Assembly (NCBI GenBank): GCA_002733215.1
Contig: NVUY01000002.1
Span: 2,264-66,263, forward strand
Source: Sulfurovum sp.
Lineage (GTDB): Bacteria; Campylobacterota; Campylobacteria; Campylobacterales; Sulfurovaceae
DNA length: 64,000 nucleotides
Reading direction: 5' to 3'
Positions 11,241-22,479 of this stretch are shown piece after piece. The translations under genes and the position numbers were made by a program. Numbering within the stretch: position 1 is the stretch's first letter; each line of letters begins with the position of its first letter. The notes beneath the pieces are model-generated. The model worked only from the letters and a program-made list of their open reading frames with translations, had not been told where the DNA came from and did not search any database.

Positions 11241-12779
11241 TTACTCCCACTCTATTGTTGCAGGAGGCTTAGATGAAATATCATACACCACACGGTTAAT
11301 CCCGTCAATTTCATTGATAATTCTACGACTCATACCCTCTAACACATCATGAGGCACATGAGCGAAGGTGGCTGTCATTCCATCCACAGACTCGACCATA
11401 CGGATACATACTGTGTTGTCATAGGTACGGTTGTCACCCATCACACCTACAGACTGAACATTCAACAGTATTGTAAAGGCTTGCCATACTTTGTCATAGT
11501 AACCGGTAGCTTTAAGTTCTTCCTGCATAATGGCATCTGACTCTCTGATGAGATGTAAACCCTCTTCCGTTACCGCACCCATCGTTCTGATGGCAAGTCC
11601 GGGACCGGGAAATGGATGTCTGCCTATCATATCCTTAGGAAGTCCAAGCTCAAGCCCGAGTTTTCTTACTTCATCTTTGAAAATTTCTCTGAGAGGTTCT
11701 ACCAGTTCAAATGTCATCCAGTCCGGCAATCCGCCTACATTATGGTGGGATTTAATGGTCTTGGACGGGCCTTTCACAGAGACTGATTCGATCACATCTG
11801 TGTAGAGTGTCCCTTGAGCAAGAAAGGCAACATCTGTATGTTTTTTAGCTTCTTTATCAAACACTTCGATGAACTTTTCACCGATCGCTTTACGTTTTGT
11901 TTCCGGATCAGACACACCTTCAAGTGCCGCCATGAACTCTTTTTTTGCATCCACTGTGATGAGTGACATATCAAGCAGTTTAAACATTGCCTGTACCTGC
12001 TCTACTTCATTTTTACGCAGAAGTCCCTGGTCTACAAAGACGCAAATGAGTTGTTCTTTAGGCAGTGCTTCATGCAGCATCGCAGCGACCACTGAAGAGT
12101 CGACCCCTCCGGATACGCCACAAAGTACCTTTTTATCCCCTACTTGTGCTTTAATGCCTGCTATTTTCTCTTTAGCAAAAGAGCCCATGTTCCAGGTACT
12201 GTCACAGCCACAAATATGTTTCGCAAAGTTTTTCAGCATTACTGTACCCTCTACCGTATGATGTACTTCCGGGTGAAATTGAAAAGCATACACTTTACGT
12301 GACTCATCTGCGATAGCCGCATAAGGAGAGTTCTCAGAGGTTCCAATAATATCAAACCCTTCAGGAAGTTCTTCTGCTCTGTCTCCATGGCTCATCCATA
12401 CGATAGAGTCATCTGGGATACCCTTAAATATTGAAGCATCATTCTCTATCTTGAGTTTTGCTTTCCCGTACTCATGATGGTCTGCAGGTACAACGCTTCC
12501 GCCAAAATGCTGAGTGATCAGCTGCATACCGTAACAGATCCCAAGTATAGGCAATCCCAGCTCCCAAATACCCTCATCCGGTTTATAAGCATCCTCTGCA
12601 TAGACAGAAGCCGGCCCGCCCGAAAGGATGATACCTTGAGGATTTCTTGCTTTGATCTCTTCTAAACTTTCACGATAAGGTACAACTTCCGTATAAACAC
12701 CCGACTCTCTCAATTTCCTTGCAATCAGTTGCGTGTATTGTGAACCAAAATCCAGTACTAAAATAGGTACTTGCTTCAT
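11241..12779 (-). CDS. guaA: GMP synthase (glutamine-hydrolysing)
   Basis: 512 aa; [42 protein letters not shown]-terminal PPATIEWE. Confidence 0.98.
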   Translation of the reverse strand: MKQVPILVLDFGSQYTQLIARKLRESGVYTEVVPYRESLEEIKARNPQGIILSGGPASVYAEDAYKPDEGIWELGLPILGICYGMQLITQHFGGSVVPADHHEYGKAKLKIENDASIFKGIPDDSIVWMSHGDRAEELPEGFDIIGTSENSPYAAIADESRKVYAFQFHPEVHHTVEGTVMLKNFAKHICGCDSTWNMGSFAKEKIAGIKAQVGDKKVLCGVSGGVDSSVVAAMLHEALPKEQLICVFVDQGLLRKNEVEQVQAMFKLLDMSLITVDAKKEFMAALEGVSDPETKRKAIGEKFIEVFDKEAKKHTDVAFLAQGTLYTDVIESVSVKGPSKTIKSHHNVGGLPDWMTFELVEPLREIFKDEVRKLGLELGLPKDMIGRHPFPGPGLAIRTMGAVTEEGLHLIRESDAIMQEELKATGYYDKVWQAFTILLNVQSVGVMGDNRTYDNTVCIRMVESVDGMTATFAHVPHDVLEGMSRRIINEIDGINRVVYDISSKPPATIEWE

Positions 12780-12843
12780 GATGTTTCCTTGTATTTGTAT
12801 GGTTAAATCTTTAAGGTAAAAACTTAACTATAGAAATAAATAT

Positions 12844-12872
12844 CTCGTTCCCAGGTGAAGCAGGGGAACGAG
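12844..12872. repeat. Intergenic palindrome, CTCGTTCCC family
   Basis: CTCGTTCCC...GGGAACGAG. Confidence 0.8.
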
Positions 12873-13002
12873 TCAATCAATAGAGTTCTCAAACCTGAAA
12901 TTGTATATACCAAACAATCATACGATGCGACATATGTTGCAAGAATTCTCCATGCCTATTTCATCTGTGATCCAAATGTGTACACAGATCTAAGTCTTCC
13001 CT

Positions 13003-14451
13003 CTATTTTTCCATATAATGTGAGCCCAAAGACTCTGTACGCGCCAATGCAGCTTCTACGATCGCAGAAGCGGTATTGAGCCGTAATTCCAGCAACCTTC
13101 CTATTTCGTGATTTTTCATATCATAAATAAGGTTTTTTGCCTCATGTAAACCTTTGGTTGTTCTGATAATACCTATGTCATCCCACATCACTTGACGTAA
13201 CTTTTGTTTATATATCTTGTCATTTTCTTTGTGCAGAATATTACCATAATCCTTCTCAAAAGTAGGTGTTTTAACCCGTTGCTGTCCTTTTCCTAAAAGA
13301 TGGTCTACCGTTCTTTTGGCAAAAACCACACCTTCAAGCAATGAATTGGAAGCAAGGCGGTTCGCGCCGTGTACCCCGGTTCTCGCCGCTTCACCAATGA
13401 CATACAGCCCTTCCATTCCTGGAATACAGCCATTGCTGTCACATTTTATGCCGCCATTAGCATAGTGAAATGCCGGCGATATAGGCACTTTGTCTTTTGG
13501 AAAATGATACCCCAGCGCAGCAAATGTACGTGTAATATTCGGAAAACGATGTTCAAACCACTTCTTCTCAAACATCGAAAAGTCCAGATAAGTCTGCAAA
13601 CCTGTTTTACGTTTATGGTTAAAGATCCCACGTGCCACTATGTCTCTGCTTGCCAACTCCCCACGCGTATCATAGTCAAACAGAAAACGTCTCCCCTCTT
13701 CATCAACCACATGGGCACCCTCTCCTCTCAACGCTTCTGTCAAAAGAAGTTTTCTGGCATAAGGAGTATCGACAAAAACAGTCGGGTGGAACTGCATGAA
13801 TTCCATATCTGCAAGTTCAATACCTTTCTCGACACAGATACCATGGATATCTGCAGAGACGGTACGGGAATTGGTATTGAGTGCGTAGAGAGATCCTATC
13901 CCTCCAGATGCGATGATGACATCATCGGCATAGATGGTTGTGGGCTCATAATTCACAGTGGCTTTTACCCCGTAACATCTGCCGTTTTCGATCAACAGAT
14001 CATACACCAGTGTATTTTTTTGAAGCTGATGTTTGTTCTGAACCATCATAAAGTAGTGAATATAACGTCCGGTAGCATCTCCGCCTGCATGGATAATCCG
14101 TTCTACCGAGTGGGCAGCCTCTTTGGTATAAAGAAGATCTCCCTTTTCATCTTTATCGAACTCCATGCCTTTAGCTATGATATCCGCTGTGGTCTCAAGA
14201 GAAGTTTCAGACATGATCTCTACAGCTTCTTTATTGTTATGATGGGCACCTGCAGCCATAGTGTCTTCAACATGGGCAGGGATATCTTCTTCATTCAGAG
14301 CCGTTGTCATCCCTCCCTGGGCATAAAAAGTATTACATTCCCAGGGTATATCTTTACACACGACCAATACTTTTTTGCTCGCAGGCAGTTGCATCGCTGC
14401 ATAGAGTCCTGCGATACCTGCACCTATGATAAGCACATCATACTTCTGCAT
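13003..14451 (-). CDS. nadB: L-aspartate oxidase
   Basis: 482 aa; DVLIIGAGIAGLYAAMQL, TFYAQGGMTTAL, GVHGANRLASNSLLEGVVF. Confidence 0.95.
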   Translation of the reverse strand: MQKYDVLIIGAGIAGLYAAMQLPASKKVLVVCKDIPWECNTFYAQGGMTTALNEEDIPAHVEDTMAAGAHHNNKEAVEIMSETSLETTADIIAKGMEFDKDEKGDLLYTKEAAHSVERIIHAGGDATGRYIHYFMMVQNKHQLQKNTLVYDLLIENGRCYGVKATVNYEPTTIYADDVIIASGGIGSLYALNTNSRTVSADIHGICVEKGIELADMEFMQFHPTVFVDTPYARKLLLTEALRGEGAHVVDEEGRRFLFDYDTRGELASRDIVARGIFNHKRKTGLQTYLDFSMFEKKWFEHRFPNITRTFAALGYHFPKDKVPISPAFHYANGGIKCDSNGCIPGMEGLYVIGEAARTGVHGANRLASNSLLEGVVFAKRTVDHLLGKGQQRVKTPTFEKDYGNILHKENDKIYKQKLRQVMWDDIGIIRTTKGLHEAKNLIYDMKNHEIGRLLELRLNTASAIVEAALARTESLGSHYMEK

Positions 14452-14453
14452 CT

Positions 14454-14585
14454 TTACCCTTCTGTCTTGACTGGGCTGTTCTTGTCTACAGGATCTGCCA
14501 CATAGACAGGGTCAGTTTTATACCCGCATCCTGCCAAGACGATACAGCAAAGTGATGTTATAATCGCTTTATGAAAAAAGCCCAT
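14454..14585 (-). CDS. Small LptM-like lipoprotein (43 aa, absent from the ORF track)
   Basis: MGFFHKAIITSLCCIVLAGCGYKTDPVYVADPVDKNSPVKTEG*; LAGC lipobox followed by GYKxDPVY. Confidence 0.7.
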   Translation of the reverse strand: MGFFHKAIITSLCCIVLAGCGYKTDPVYVADPVDKNSPVKTEG

Positions 14586-15014
14586 ACGATTTTGTCTCAT
14601 TTATCTTCTCAACCTCAGTTTAAATCATTAAAACGACAAGAGTGCTATCAGAAGTTCATCAATCTTTTAAGTAACAAATGGCAAAAAGCAGTTGCCTTTG
14701 TTTACATCAAAGATGAGACACTTTTCATCGCAGTCACACATCCTGGCTTTAAAATGGAACTTAATTATAATAGAGATTTATTAAAAAGCCTATTAATGCA
14801 ATTGGTCAAATATGACAAAAGCTGCAAAATGATGCATGCTGACAAAGTAATTGTCTTTCACAGTAAGTATCATGCCATGCCCGAAAAAAAAGTCTCGTAT
14901 GCCACCGTACCCCACTATCATGAGCGTTCTTTGGGAGATTTTGAGCTGCCTGAAGAAGTAAATCTTAAAGAAGTATTTGAACGTATCAAAGCACTTATTT
15001 CATGCAAAAAGTAA
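14571..15014 (+). CDS. DUF721/DciA-like protein
   Basis: MKKAHTILSHLSSQ...LSNKWQKAVAFVYIKDETLFIAVTHPGFKMELNYNRDLLKSLL; located before uvrC. Confidence 0.6.
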   Translation: MKKAHTILSHLSSQPQFKSLKRQECYQKFINLLSNKWQKAVAFVYIKDETLFIAVTHPGFKMELNYNRDLLKSLLMQLVKYDKSCKMMHADKVIVFHSKYHAMPEKKVSYATVPHYHERSLGDFELPEEVNLKEVFERIKALISCKK

Positions 15015-15035
15015 TTTCATGCAAAAGGTAATATC

Positions 15036-16826
15036 GTGAAAGAAGTGATCCGGGGGCTCCCCTCTTCTGCAGGAGTCTATCAGTATTTTGATGCTGCAGG
15101 TAAATTACTTTATGTCGGCAAGGCAAAAAACCTGAGAAACAGAGTCAAAAGCTACTGGCGCTTTACTCCCGAATTCACCCCTAACGGAGCCCAGGGTCCG
15201 CGTATCCTTAAAATGCTGCATGAAGCTGACAGACTGGAGTATATCGTTGTAGAGACAGAAGGAGATGCGCTCATTCTCGAAAATTCTCTCATCAAGCAGC
15301 TTAAACCCAAATATAACATCCTGCTTCGTGATGACAAAACCTACCCCTACATCTACATCGATGAAACTGTAGACTATCCTCGCTTTGAAATTACCAGAAA
15401 GGTGATCAAAGGGAAAAACATCACTTATTACGGTCCCTTCCCCACCGGAGGTAAAGCCCTGATCGATGCACTTTATGAAGTCTATCCTCTTGTGCAAAAA
15501 AAGTCTTGTCTGAGAGAAGGTAAAGCCTGTCTCTTTTATCAGATCAAAAAGTGTCTCGCTCCTTGTGAAAAAAAAGTGACTCCGGAAGCCTATGGAGAAA
15601 TAATCACAGAGGCGAAAACATCCATAGTCAAACGTAAAAATCTCATCTCTACCCTTGAAGAGAAAATGACAGGCCTTGCCGTGCAGGAGCGTTATGAAGA
15701 GGCAGCGGCCATGCGTGACAGTATAAACGCTATCTCCTCACTCAGCATTTCATCAAACATCGATCTGGCAAATGAACTTGATCTTGACATCTTTGCTATA
15801 CTGAACGGTGATGAACGGGGTGTCATAGTCAAACTCTTTATGAGAGGAGGGAAGATCATCTCTTCAGCCTACTCCTATTTTAGACATACACATATCTTTG
15901 ATGAGAATGAAGCCTATAAACAAGCTTTGTTAGAGTTTTACACCATTGATACTCCCAATGTCTCTAAACAAATTTTAACTGCCCAACCTTTTGAAGACGC
16001 TCAGCAGGTTGCAAGCAGTCTCTCTGCACGTTTTGATAAAAAGATAAAAATACACACCCCCCAACGCGGATCCAAAGCAAAACTCATCGCTTTAGCCCTG
16101 CAAAATTGTGAAGAACACCTGCGTAAAACACAGAGTGATACGATCATGGAACAAAAAATAGCAGACCTCTTTGACCTGACCGTCATCCCTTACCGCATAG
16201 AAACCTTTGACAATTCTCACCTCATGGGCGTAGCTACCGTCGGAGGCATGGTCGTTTGGGATGAAAACAGATGGGACAAAAATGCTTACAGACGATACAC
16301 TTTGCACGCACGTGATGAGTATGGACAGATGAAAGAGCTGCTCTCACGACGTATAGAAAATTTCAAAAAGGAGTCTGCACCGGATCTTTGGATACTGGAT
16401 GGAGGGCAAGCCAATCTTAATCTGGCAAAAACACTGCTCAAAGAAGCCCATGTAAATCTTGATGTCATTGCCATCGCAAAAGAGAAACTTGATGCCAAAG
16501 CACACCGGGCCAAAGGTGCAGCAAAAGATATGCTCTATACAACCAAGGGATTGATCGAACTCAAAGCAAATGACAAACGTCTGCATTGGCTGCAGCGTCA
16601 AAGAGATGAAGCGCATCGCTATGCTATCACTTACCATCAGAACAAAAAACGCAAAGAAGACACACAGATCTCACTTCTCAATAAAAAAGGGGTCGGTAAA
16701 GCCACGGTTAAAAAGCTGATCGATTATTTTGGTACCTTTGAAGCCATAGAAAATGCATCAGCTGAAGATATCAAAAAAGTTACAAATAAAAAAATTTCAA
16801 ACATTATTAAAAATAATAATTCATAA
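15036..16826 (+). CDS. uvrC: Excinuclease ABC subunit C
   Basis: 596 aa; LPSSAGVYQYFDAAGKLLYVGKAKNLRNRVKSYW, GIY-YIG domain; C-terminal HhH; GTG start. Confidence 0.97.
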   Translation: MKEVIRGLPSSAGVYQYFDAAGKLLYVGKAKNLRNRVKSYWRFTPEFTPNGAQGPRILKMLHEADRLEYIVVETEGDALILENSLIKQLKPKYNILLRDDKTYPYIYIDETVDYPRFEITRKVIKGKNITYYGPFPTGGKALIDALYEVYPLVQKKSCLREGKACLFYQIKKCLAPCEKKVTPEAYGEIITEAKTSIVKRKNLISTLEEKMTGLAVQERYEEAAAMRDSINAISSLSISSNIDLANELDLDIFAILNGDERGVIVKLFMRGGKIISSAYSYFRHTHIFDENEAYKQALLEFYTIDTPNVSKQILTAQPFEDAQQVASSLSARFDKKIKIHTPQRGSKAKLIALALQNCEEHLRKTQSDTIMEQKIADLFDLTVIPYRIETFDNSHLMGVATVGGMVVWDENRWDKNAYRRYTLHARDEYGQMKELLSRRIENFKKESAPDLWILDGGQANLNLAKTLLKEAHVNLDVIAIAKEKLDAKAHRAKGAAKDMLYTTKGLIELKANDKRLHWLQRQRDEAHRYAITYHQNKKRKEDTQISLLNKKGVGKATVKKLIDYFGTFEAIENASAEDIKKVTNKKISNIIKNNNS

Positions 16827-16975
16827 TGAACCTTAAATTCATATTTTTTACTAAAAAACTTCTTAATTCATTTTATTTTTAGTTTAATTGTACTAAAGTA
16901 TTATCAACAGGGTTGTTACCACTATTTTGGACTATAAACTTATTATAAATATAATATTACCTATAACCCTACATT

Positions 16976-17050
16976 AAACATAGCTAAACTCATTGTGAAG
17001 TGAGGACAGAAAACCATGGGTCTCATGAAGATCGCCAGGTTGCAAACTGC
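16976..17050 (+). promoter_or_regulatory. Candidate c-di-GMP-I (GEMM-I) riboswitch #1
   Basis: AGCTAAAC-TCATT-GTGA(GNRA)-AGTGA-GGACAGAAAACCA-TGG-G-TCT-catga-AGA-TCG-CCA-GGTTGC; TATAAT -10-like hexamer at 16950-16955. Confidence 0.8.
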
Positions 17051-17090
17051 ACTTCTCCCTGACACACCAACAAAAGAGGACAAAAACAAT

Positions 17091-17504
17091 ATGAATAGAC
17101 CTGATCCAATTGATGAAGAGTATCTCTTTGAGAAAGGTTTGATCGTAAGCTCAACAGACCTTAAAGGTATCATTACTTACGCTAACAGGAAATTTTGTGA
17201 AATAGCAGGATACAGCAGAGAAGAACTCAAAGGTAAAAACCATAATATCGTAAGACACCCCGATATGCCAAAAGCAGCATTCCAGGAAGTATGGGAGACT
17301 ATACAGTCAGGAAAAGAGTGGACAGGTATCGTTAAGAATCTAAGAAAAGACGGTAGGTATTATTGGGTTTATTCACATATTTCTCCTATGGTAGTTGGGG
17401 GAGAGATCACCGGGTATTCAGCAGCCAGAAGACCGGCATCTAAAACAGAAATCGAAGAGACAATTCCTATTTACAGGGATTTGCTTGAAAAAGAAAGTAA
17501 TTAA
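17091..17504 (+). CDS. PAS-domain signalling protein (Aer-like)
   Basis: MNRPDPIDEEYLFEKGLIVSSTDLKGIITYANRKFCEIAGYSREELKGKNHNIVRHPDMPKAAF; SD agagga; the track start at 17016 lies inside the riboswitch. Confidence 0.88.
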   Translation: MNRPDPIDEEYLFEKGLIVSSTDLKGIITYANRKFCEIAGYSREELKGKNHNIVRHPDMPKAAFQEVWETIQSGKEWTGIVKNLRKDGRYYWVYSHISPMVVGGEITGYSAARRPASKTEIEETIPIYRDLLEKESN

Positions 17505-17521
17505 AGAGGAGTTGTCCAACC

Positions 17522-18826
17522 ATGTACTATATATTAAATGAAACAGATCAGATCATTGCAGCAGATAATCACTTATTAGGTTTATGTTCCGTGAATAATA
17601 TCAATGAGCTATCATCAATACTGGCAGTAGGTGAGATAAAATTTGATTTGTCTGCAACAAGCCTTAGTATTCACATAGACAAGAGTGATAAAATGTTTTC
17701 TATATCTAAAACATCTCTCTCCAGTATGCTTGGTCATCTCACCTTGGTTGAACTCGCATCTGAAGAAGAAAATGATCTAGCGGAATTACCGATTTCGGAA
17801 TTCTCTATTGATGATATAACAGAAGATCTTACACCTTTAGACCTGGATTCAGATCTTATCTCTATTTTGTCAGACAGCGATAAAGACACAGTCCAGGATG
17901 AAATATCAGAAGAAATTGCACTTTTACTCACAGATGATGACTTCATAGGTATTAAAGAGGAAAACATTGAAGTTCCAGAAACAGCAGAAGCATTTGATTT
18001 GGATCTCTCTACACAAGATGATCTATTTGGAGCAGCGGCAGATACAGATGACACTATTGCAATTCCTATAGATATAGAAACCATAAGTCAACAAATTGGT
18101 ATTTCCCAGGAAGACTATAATCTATTCCTTGACGAATATATCGATGCTGCAATAGACCTGGAAGAAGACCTTCAATCTGATGAGGCAGAAAAACGTTCCA
18201 ATGCGATTGAAACACTCTCGCATCTAGGTGAAGTATTACGTCTTCCTGTTATTGGAGAAATCATTGCCAATATAGCCTCAGCATCAACAGAGACACAAAA
18301 AACAATGATAGCCTCTTTTTACGGTACCCTTTCAAGACTTACAACACAAACATCACCTCATGAAGAAGTACCACAGGAAGAAGCACCTATGGAACCTATG
18401 GACACGGTAACACTCACGGAAGAACCTGAACCTGTAGTCAATGAAAACAGCTTTGGTACGATCGATCTTTATGATGTCAAACCGATCCATTTTGATTTTC
18501 AGCTTGAAGAAGCAGCCAATGACCTCTCTTTACCTGTAGAACTTATTGAAGAGTTTGTTAATGACTTTATAGATCAGGGACATCTTGAAACAAAGAAAAT
18601 GTTAGAAGCCTATGAAAAAGGTGACCTGAAAACGATACAGGAAATAGGACATTTACTCAAAGGGACTTCAAGCAACCTTCGTATCAATGCCTTATCAGAC
18701 ACACTCTACAAGATACAGTTCTGTGAAGACAGTAGCAACCTGGAAACTTTGATCAAAGACTATTGGGGCCACTTTCTCTCTTTTGAAATTCAAATCAATG
18801 CGATATCACGCCAAAAGGAAATATAG
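17522..18826 (+). CDS. Acidic protein with C-terminal Hpt-like domain
   Basis: 434 aa; KTIQEIGHLLKGTSSNLRINALSDTLYKIQFCED resembles an Hpt histidine motif. Confidence 0.7.
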   Translation: MYYILNETDQIIAADNHLLGLCSVNNINELSSILAVGEIKFDLSATSLSIHIDKSDKMFSISKTSLSSMLGHLTLVELASEEENDLAELPISEFSIDDITEDLTPLDLDSDLISILSDSDKDTVQDEISEEIALLLTDDDFIGIKEENIEVPETAEAFDLDLSTQDDLFGAAADTDDTIAIPIDIETISQQIGISQEDYNLFLDEYIDAAIDLEEDLQSDEAEKRSNAIETLSHLGEVLRLPVIGEIIANIASASTETQKTMIASFYGTLSRLTTQTSPHEEVPQEEAPMEPMDTVTLTEEPEPVVNENSFGTIDLYDVKPIHFDFQLEEAANDLSLPVELIEEFVNDFIDQGHLETKKMLEAYEKGDLKTIQEIGHLLKGTSSNLRINALSDTLYKIQFCEDSSNLETLIKDYWGHFLSFEIQINAISRQKEI

Positions 18827-21800
18827 ATGACTATACGTAATAGACTAAAATTAATTGGTCTGGTACCAATTACCCTACTCATTCTACTATCGAGTTATTT
18901 CTTTATAACTTCATATCTGAACTTTGAAAAAGCAAATGCTCTCAAAATGACATTAAAAAACAATGCCATATTGGATAAAGCACTGACCAACATAGGTAAA
19001 GAACGCGGTTTGACGTCTTTGTATCTGGGAAGTGACAAAAAAGAGTTTGCCGCCCCAATGAAAAAACAAAGAAGTACCATGGATAGAGTATCCAAATCAC
19101 TTCAAACAGACCTAGTAACCAAAGATACAACATACCTTCCCTGGTTACTTGATCTTTTCGAAGAAAAAAGTCAGGATCAGAGTACTCAGTACAAACAACT
19201 CTTAACAAATCTTGCGGCACTTCCGGCAACAAGAAAAAAAGTTGATACTGAAACTGTAGACTTTAAGACTATCTTTTTTACAGAATATACAGAATCAATA
19301 TCCACACCGATACTTGATAATCTTATCTCCGTTAAAAATTACGCACTCGATACAGAGATCTCATCACTTGTTTCTTCACTCATTCAGCTTTATACTGCAA
19401 AAGAAAATGCCGGATTGGAAAGAGGATTTATCTCCTATTATATGACTAAAAAATCTTCTATGGCATTTGATGAAATTGCTTTATGGGATGAGTTTAAAAC
19501 AAAAGCAAATGTTTTTGATATCAAGCAAGTAACCAACCCGCTATTGCGTAAACAACTTGAATCTGTGCTTTTCTCTGATACTGCCAACGAAACTTTGGAA
19601 GAGCTTGCTATGACTTCGTCGGCAATTCAAACCGATATCGATAATGGAGATTACGCGGAAGAAGCGATAGACTGGTTCGCACTTCAAACCAGTAAGATCA
19701 CCCTACTTTCAAAAGCAGAACTCATTGTTTCAAATGCTTTATGGAAAAAAAGTGATATCTTTCTTCAGAAACAACTCACCCTTCTTGCTATTGCAGCATC
19801 AATCTGGTTACTGAGTTTTATCCTTGCATATCTCGGATACACAACAACAAGGGATATTACAAGAAACATTAAAGAACTTGAAGAGGTACTGAACAAAGCT
19901 GTTGATGAGATGAAGAGCAGTGGACAATACGTTGCATCAGATTCCATGGCCATTGAAAATATTGAGCTTGATACGCATGAAGGGACAAAAGAAGCCTATC
20001 AGTTCCTTGAAGCACTGGTTGATACGGCAAAAGAAGATAAACTTACTGCCCTTCAGGCAAATGAAGCTAAATCTCTTTTCCTTGCAAATATGTCACATGA
20101 GATCCGTACACCGCTTAACGGTATTGTTGGATTTACAGAGATCTTACGTAGTACTGATCTTACAGAAGAGCAAGATGAATTCCTTTCTATCATTGATAAA
20201 AGTTCAGAAAACCTGCTTAGTATTATCAACAATATTCTTGACCTTTCAAAAATTGAAAGTAATAAAATTGAAATTGAAAATATTGTGTTTGATGCAGCTG
20301 AAGAATTTGAATCTGCCGTTGAGACTTACGCCGTTGCAGCCACAGAGAAAAATATTGACCTCAACTACTATATGGATCCGGAAATTTCTCCTAAACTCAA
20401 AGGTGACCCGACGAAGATCAAAGAGATCGTTATTAACCTTCTTTCCAATGCCATTAAATTTACATCGTATGGTGGAGAGATCAATCTTCTTATCAAAAAA
20501 GTAGCCGGTGAAAACGGTATAAACAGAGTAGCATTCTCAGTACAGGATAATGGTATTGGTATGACCAAAGATCAACAATCACGTATCTTTGATGCCTTTT
20601 CGCAAGCAGATGTTTCTGTTACAAGAAAGTATGGTGGTACAGGACTTGGACTTACTATTTCCAGTCAATTTGTTGAACTTATGGGTGGGGAGCTTGAACT
20701 TGAAAGTGCCAAGGATCATGGTACCACATTCTTCTTCTCATTAGCATTGGAAGAAGTTACTTCCACAGAAGTAAATTACGAAGGTGCATTTTCTGATCTT
20801 ACCATAGGTAAATATGAACAGGAAATTCCAACAAAACTGGACAGCTACCTGGAAGAGTACTTTACATATTTCGGTCCATCGGTGAAACACTTTGAATCTA
20901 TCGGAGAATTAAAAGAACTTGACAATAACAATGTATGTAAAAATTACTGGATCGATATTGATAAAGCAAAACAAAATATTTTGGATGCTATCCAGCATAT
21001 GGACAGATCCAAACTGATCGTTATCGCAAATGTGACATCTCGTAACAAGCTCGAAGAGCTTGGTGTGGATCAGAGTAATGTTATCTATAAGCCGGTGACA
21101 CTCAGTAAGTTGAAAACAGTACTTAGCAATACTGCTAATGTAGCACCGGAACTTGTTGAGGCGTCAGTGAACCGACAAGAAACTAAATTTGATGCGCATG
21201 TACTGGTGACAGAAGATAATATTATTAACCAGAAACTCATCAAACGTATTCTTGAAGAGCATGGGATCACAGTTGATCTTGCAAACAACGGTTTGGAATC
21301 ATTCGAAAAACGCAGATCAGGCAACTATGATCTACTCTTTATGGATATTCAGATGCCTGTAATGGATGGGATCGAAGCAACACATGAGATCCTGGACTAT
21401 GAAGAAGATGAGGAGCTGGCACACATTCCTATTGTCGCATTGACCGCAAATGCACTCAAAGGTGATAGAGAAAGATTCCTTAGTGAAGGTATGGACGAAT
21501 ACATTACCAAACCTATTGAAACAACAGAATTACTTTATGTACTCAATAAATTCTTATCGGATAAAGCAAGTACAAAAGTAAAATCTCCTGTGAAAGAAGA
21601 GCTTGCTGAAACAGTAGAGTCAGTGCAACCTGTTGCTGCAGTGCTTGACATCATGGAAGAACCAAGTGAAAACCTTAGGGTCATCGAAGCAGACAAAAAG
21701 ATCCTTATTGCAAAAAAGTTCCTGCTCTCACGTAGAATTCTTGCAAAGGTAATTGACAACCTGGGATATGATTATGATCTCTTATCTGATATGAATACAC

Positions 21801-22015
21801 TGGAAGAAAAACTTGCATCAGGGGAGTATGACATACTCTTTGCAGACAGTGCTCTGCTTACAGAAAGCATCAGCCAAGCTGATGAAAATATAGCTATAAT
21901 TTCATCAGATAATTCAGATGATCCTCTGGGAGTAGCTGTGAAAAAAGGTGAAACTATCGCCAGCACTGCTTCTAAAGAAGAAATAAAAAATATTATTACC
22001 AAGTATAGAGGATAA
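18827..22015 (+). CDS. Hybrid sensor histidine kinase, nitrate/nitrite-sensing-like N-terminus, multiple receiver domains
   Basis: 1062 aa; [68 protein letters not shown]. Confidence 0.93.
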   Translation: MTIRNRLKLIGLVPITLLILLSSYFFITSYLNFEKANALKMTLKNNAILDKALTNIGKERGLTSLYLGSDKKEFAAPMKKQRSTMDRVSKSLQTDLVTKDTTYLPWLLDLFEEKSQDQSTQYKQLLTNLAALPATRKKVDTETVDFKTIFFTEYTESISTPILDNLISVKNYALDTEISSLVSSLIQLYTAKENAGLERGFISYYMTKKSSMAFDEIALWDEFKTKANVFDIKQVTNPLLRKQLESVLFSDTANETLEELAMTSSAIQTDIDNGDYAEEAIDWFALQTSKITLLSKAELIVSNALWKKSDIFLQKQLTLLAIAASIWLLSFILAYLGYTTTRDITRNIKELEEVLNKAVDEMKSSGQYVASDSMAIENIELDTHEGTKEAYQFLEALVDTAKEDKLTALQANEAKSLFLANMSHEIRTPLNGIVGFTEILRSTDLTEEQDEFLSIIDKSSENLLSIINNILDLSKIESNKIEIENIVFDAAEEFESAVETYAVAATEKNIDLNYYMDPEISPKLKGDPTKIKEIVINLLSNAIKFTSYGGEINLLIKKVAGENGINRVAFSVQDNGIGMTKDQQSRIFDAFSQADVSVTRKYGGTGLGLTISSQFVELMGGELELESAKDHGTTFFFSLALEEVTSTEVNYEGAFSDLTIGKYEQEIPTKLDSYLEEYFTYFGPSVKHFESIGELKELDNNNVCKNYWIDIDKAKQNILDAIQHMDRSKLIVIANVTSRNKLEELGVDQSNVIYKPVTLSKLKTVLSNTANVAPELVEASVNRQETKFDAHVLVTEDNIINQKLIKRILEEHGITVDLANNGLESFEKRRSGNYDLLFMDIQMPVMDGIEATHEILDYEEDEELAHIPIVALTANALKGDRERFLSEGMDEYITKPIETTELLYVLNKFLSDKASTKVKSPVKEELAETVESVQPVAAVLDIMEEPSENLRVIEADKKILIAKKFLLSRRILAKVIDNLGYDYDLLSDMNTLEEKLASGEYDILFADSALLTESISQADENIAIISSDNSDDPLGVAVKKGETIASTASKEEIKNIITKYRG

Positions 22016-22020
22016 AATAA

Positions 22021-22386
22021 ATGGCACTAAAAATACTCATCGTTGATGATGACTTCATCAACCGGAAACTCTTGTCAACTCTTTTGAAAAAGAACGCAAG
22101 TGTGACAGAGATGGTTGAAGCAGAGAATGGTTCTGATGCGTTAGATAAACTTAAACACCACCCGGATATCAATCTGATACTACTGGATATCATGATGCCG
22201 GTTGTTGACGGGATAGAATTTCTAAAGATCTTCAGATCTAACATGGAGAACTCACATATCCCTGTGATCGTTCTTTCAACTGATGACACCAGGAAAACGG
22301 AAGTCTTTGACAATGGTGCAAATGACTTTTTGAGAAAGCCTGTGAAAGAAGATGTACTCCGTACTAAAATAGAACAGTGGACATAA
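22021..22386 (+). CDS. Single-domain response regulator
   Basis: KILIVDDDFINRKLLSTLL, LILLDIMMPVVDG, KPV. Confidence 0.95.
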   Translation: MALKILIVDDDFINRKLLSTLLKKNASVTEMVEAENGSDALDKLKHHPDINLILLDIMMPVVDGIEFLKIFRSNMENSHIPVIVLSTDDTRKTEVFDNGANDFLRKPVKEDVLRTKIEQWT

Positions 22387-22448
22387 TTGGGTGCATAATG
22401 CCCGCAGGAAATATCCTTGGGTGCACGTACCGTTATGACATTTCTATT

Positions 22449-22466
22449 GGTGCGTGACTACGCACC
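22449..22466. repeat. Short intergenic palindrome
   Basis: GGTGCGT-gact-ACGCACC. Confidence 0.8.
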
Positions 22467-22479
22467 CTACACAAACTAT

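Noticed and set aside
12855-13079. ORF 12855-13079 in the guaA/nadB gap
   Set aside because: Starts inside a palindrome and overlaps the nadB 3' end antisense; no family resemblance.
13369-14505. 378-aa ORF antisense to nadB
   Set aside because: Long but antisense to a well-supported nadB; Cys/His/Ser-rich translation typical of shadow ORFs.
14997-15032. Near-tandem tttcatgcaaaaagtaa/tttcatgcaaaaggtaa at the DciA-uvrC junction
   Set aside because: Only two short imperfect copies; probably a minor local duplication with no clear function.
17016-17090. N-terminal extension MGLMKIARLQTALLPDTPTKEDKNN of the PAS ORF
   Set aside because: This stretch is the 3' half of the riboswitch candidate plus linker; a good SD and ATG occur at 17091.
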